From: an uncultured Bacilli bacterium
GTDB lineage: Bacteria > Bacillota_I > Bacilli_A > RF39 > UBA660
Direction: 5' to 3'
Assembly: GCA_949879835.1 (NCBI GenBank)
Contig: CATLBU010000039.1
Span: 1-6,801 of the forward strand
DNA length: 6,801 bases
The first letter of the stretch is position 1, and each line of letters opens with the position of its first letter. Below are positions 6,035 through 6,801 of this stretch, piece after piece. Position numbers and translations under genes: made by a program. Under the pieces are notes generated by a model that was not told the DNA's origin, ran no database searches, and saw nothing but the letters and a program-made list of their open reading frames with translations.

Positions 6035-6641
6035 TAGAAGAGTATTTTTATTTAAAGGAAAGAGAAAGAATTGTTACGAAGAGGCAATAAAAAGAAAAGG
6101 GAAAATTAAGATGACATTATTATTTGATGATAATGAAGAATATGAAGTATACATATCCCATACAAAAGTAACATTACCATATAATAAAAGAAATTATGAA
6201 CTAGTAATAGTATATGGATTAAGTGAAGAAAGACCATTGATATTACTAACAAATAGAGAAATCCATACCAAGGATGATGTAATAAAGGTTGTAAGATTAT
6301 ATTTTAGTAGATGGAGAATAGAAGAATATTTTAGAGCGAAAAAACAAGAATATGAATTTGAAAATATGAGAGTAAGAACGCTAAAAGCAATGAATAACAT
6401 AAATACATTACTAACAATATATTTAGGATATGTAGGAATGTTAGTTGAAAAAATAGATAAGAAATTATTAACAATAAAAATAATTGAAGCAAGTAAATCA
6501 TTAAGAAATAAAGTAGTAGTATGGCTATCACAAATGGCAAGAGGAATAAAAGAAATATTATCATATAGCCATACAGGAATACGGGAATGGCAACACATAG
6601 AAAGAAGAGATAAAGTAAAACAATTAGAATTAAAACTATAG
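6027..6641 (+). pseudogene. IS4-family transposase, C-terminal part with the YREK motif
   Basis: This 204-codon frame carries the rest of the transposase core. It starts with MNDRRVFLFKGK, which corresponds to the strand-and-loop after the second catalytic Asp. It continues through RPLILLTN (69-76) to YFSRWRIEEYFRAKK, where Tyr92, Arg95, Glu99 and Lys106 have the exact IS4 Y-(2)-R-(3)-E-(6)-K spacing; Glu99 is the third catalytic residue. A basic C-terminal helical region follows. There is no good ribosome site before the ATG at 6027, so if translated at all it would depend on re-initiation at the overlapping GAATGAATGA stop/start. Ile codons are 15 ATA, 2 ATT and 1 ATC, unlike spmB. It is best read as the 3' half of a broken gene. 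Confidence 0.85.
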
Positions 6642-6664
6642 ATATAATCTAATTGAATAATATC

Positions 6665-6689
6665 AAAAAAAGAACATTTGGGATGTTCT
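6665..6689 (-). terminator. Leftward-facing terminator hairpin near the right end of the IS
   Basis: AGAACAT (6671-6677) pairs with ATGTTCT (6683-6689) around a 5-nt loop. On the minus strand it is followed by six T (6670-6665); on the plus strand it is not followed by a T-run. It should stop transcription entering the transposase from the right in antisense. The remaining non-coding DNA (6690-6801) holds no gene, only A/T-rich sequence and a 14-bp palindrome at 6759-6772. Confidence 0.55.
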
Positions 6690-6788
6690 ATATTGGCGTG
6701 GGTAAATATTAAGTTTTAAGTTAAATCTTTAAAAATTTTGTCAGTAATTTAAAAATAGATATAAATTTATATAATAATTTCGTAAAAA

Positions 6789-6801
6789 ACCTAAACTTAA
6801 A
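6789..6801 (-). repeat. Candidate right terminal inverted repeat of the IS
   Basis: ACCTAAACTTAAA is the partner of 5239-5251, with a single mismatch. It ends exactly at the window edge, so the outer limit of the repeat cannot be seen. Confidence 0.4.

Larger units (their letters stand above)
5239..6801 (+). mobile_element. IS4-family insertion sequence with a disrupted transposase; ends tentative
   Basis: The element contains a two-piece DDE transposase with the Y-(2)-R-(3)-E-(6)-K signature of the IS4 family. Its limits are uncertain. The best candidate ends are TTTGAGTTTAGGT (5239-5251) and ACCTAAACTTAAA (6789-6801), which are inverted repeats matching at 12 of 13 positions. They enclose about 1.56 kb, a normal size for this family, with nearly equal non-coding flanks of about 155 nt. 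The right repeat touches the window edge, so it may be longer and a target-site duplication cannot be checked. Hairpins with T-runs lie near both ends. Codon use differs from the neighbouring genes, in line with recent arrival. The presence of an IS is firm; the exact boundaries are not. Confidence 0.8.

Noticed and set aside
6194..6598. Minus-strand open frames opposite the transposase C-terminal half
   Set aside because: They are antisense shadows of the YREK region, with compositionally biased Leu/Phe/Ile translations and no start signals.
5399..6641. Two independent small genes of a new system next to the spm operon
   Set aside because: The DDE aspartates in the first frame and the exact YREK spacing in the second show that they are halves of one IS4-family transposase.
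5309..6736. Direct repeat CTTTAAAAAT at 5309-5318 and 6727-6736 as an IS target-site duplication
   Set aside because: No inverted repeats adjoin the inner edges, and a 10-mer with only one non-A/T base is likely by chance in DNA this A/T-rich.
6759..6772. 14-bp palindrome ATATAAATTTATAT as an operator or origin element
   Set aside because: It is pure A/T, with no repeats or neighbouring gene to support a function; chance occurrence is likely.

Overview
The window is very AT-rich DNA from a low-GC Gram-positive bacterium (Bacillota). Strong AGGAGG-type ribosome sites, undecaprenyl-PP recycling, a dacB-spmA-spmB cluster and TGA used as a stop codon (so not a Mycoplasma-type code) all point that way. 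The genus cannot be told from the sequence. The spm cluster suggests a spore-former or a descendant of one, but no other certain sporulation gene is present.

Layout. Bases 3-227 hold the 3' end of a HigA-like helix-turn-helix regulator, tail to tail with uppP (229-1047, minus strand); uppP's terminator lies inside the regulator's last codons. A short divergent region (1048-1134) with a near-perfect inverted repeat separates uppP from a rightward pair, a 76-aa membrane protein and a YjbA/DUF3603-like protein that overlap by 17 nt. A predicted lipoprotein (2039-2590) follows and ends at a strong terminator. A 94-aa conserved-looking small protein (2746-3030) has its own possible sigma-E-like promoter and its own terminator. 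Then comes the tight operon dacB-spmA-spmB (3087-5243), with an ATGA overlap and a 1-nt gap, matching the B. subtilis gene order for spore cortex maturation. The final 1.5 kb is an IS4-family insertion sequence whose transposase is broken into two reading frames.

How the genes fit together. UppP recycles the lipid carrier for peptidoglycan and DacB trims peptidoglycan peptides. SpmA and SpmB are membrane proteins needed for spore core dehydration in Bacillus. The left part of the window is therefore mainly cell-envelope and sporulation housekeeping, and the right end is mobile DNA with clearly different codon use. No new multi-gene defence or biosynthetic system was found. The most useful leads are the way the transposase frame was broken, candidate IS ends that may supply the spmB stop codon, possible mother-cell sigma promoters, and the divergent inverted repeat at uppP.
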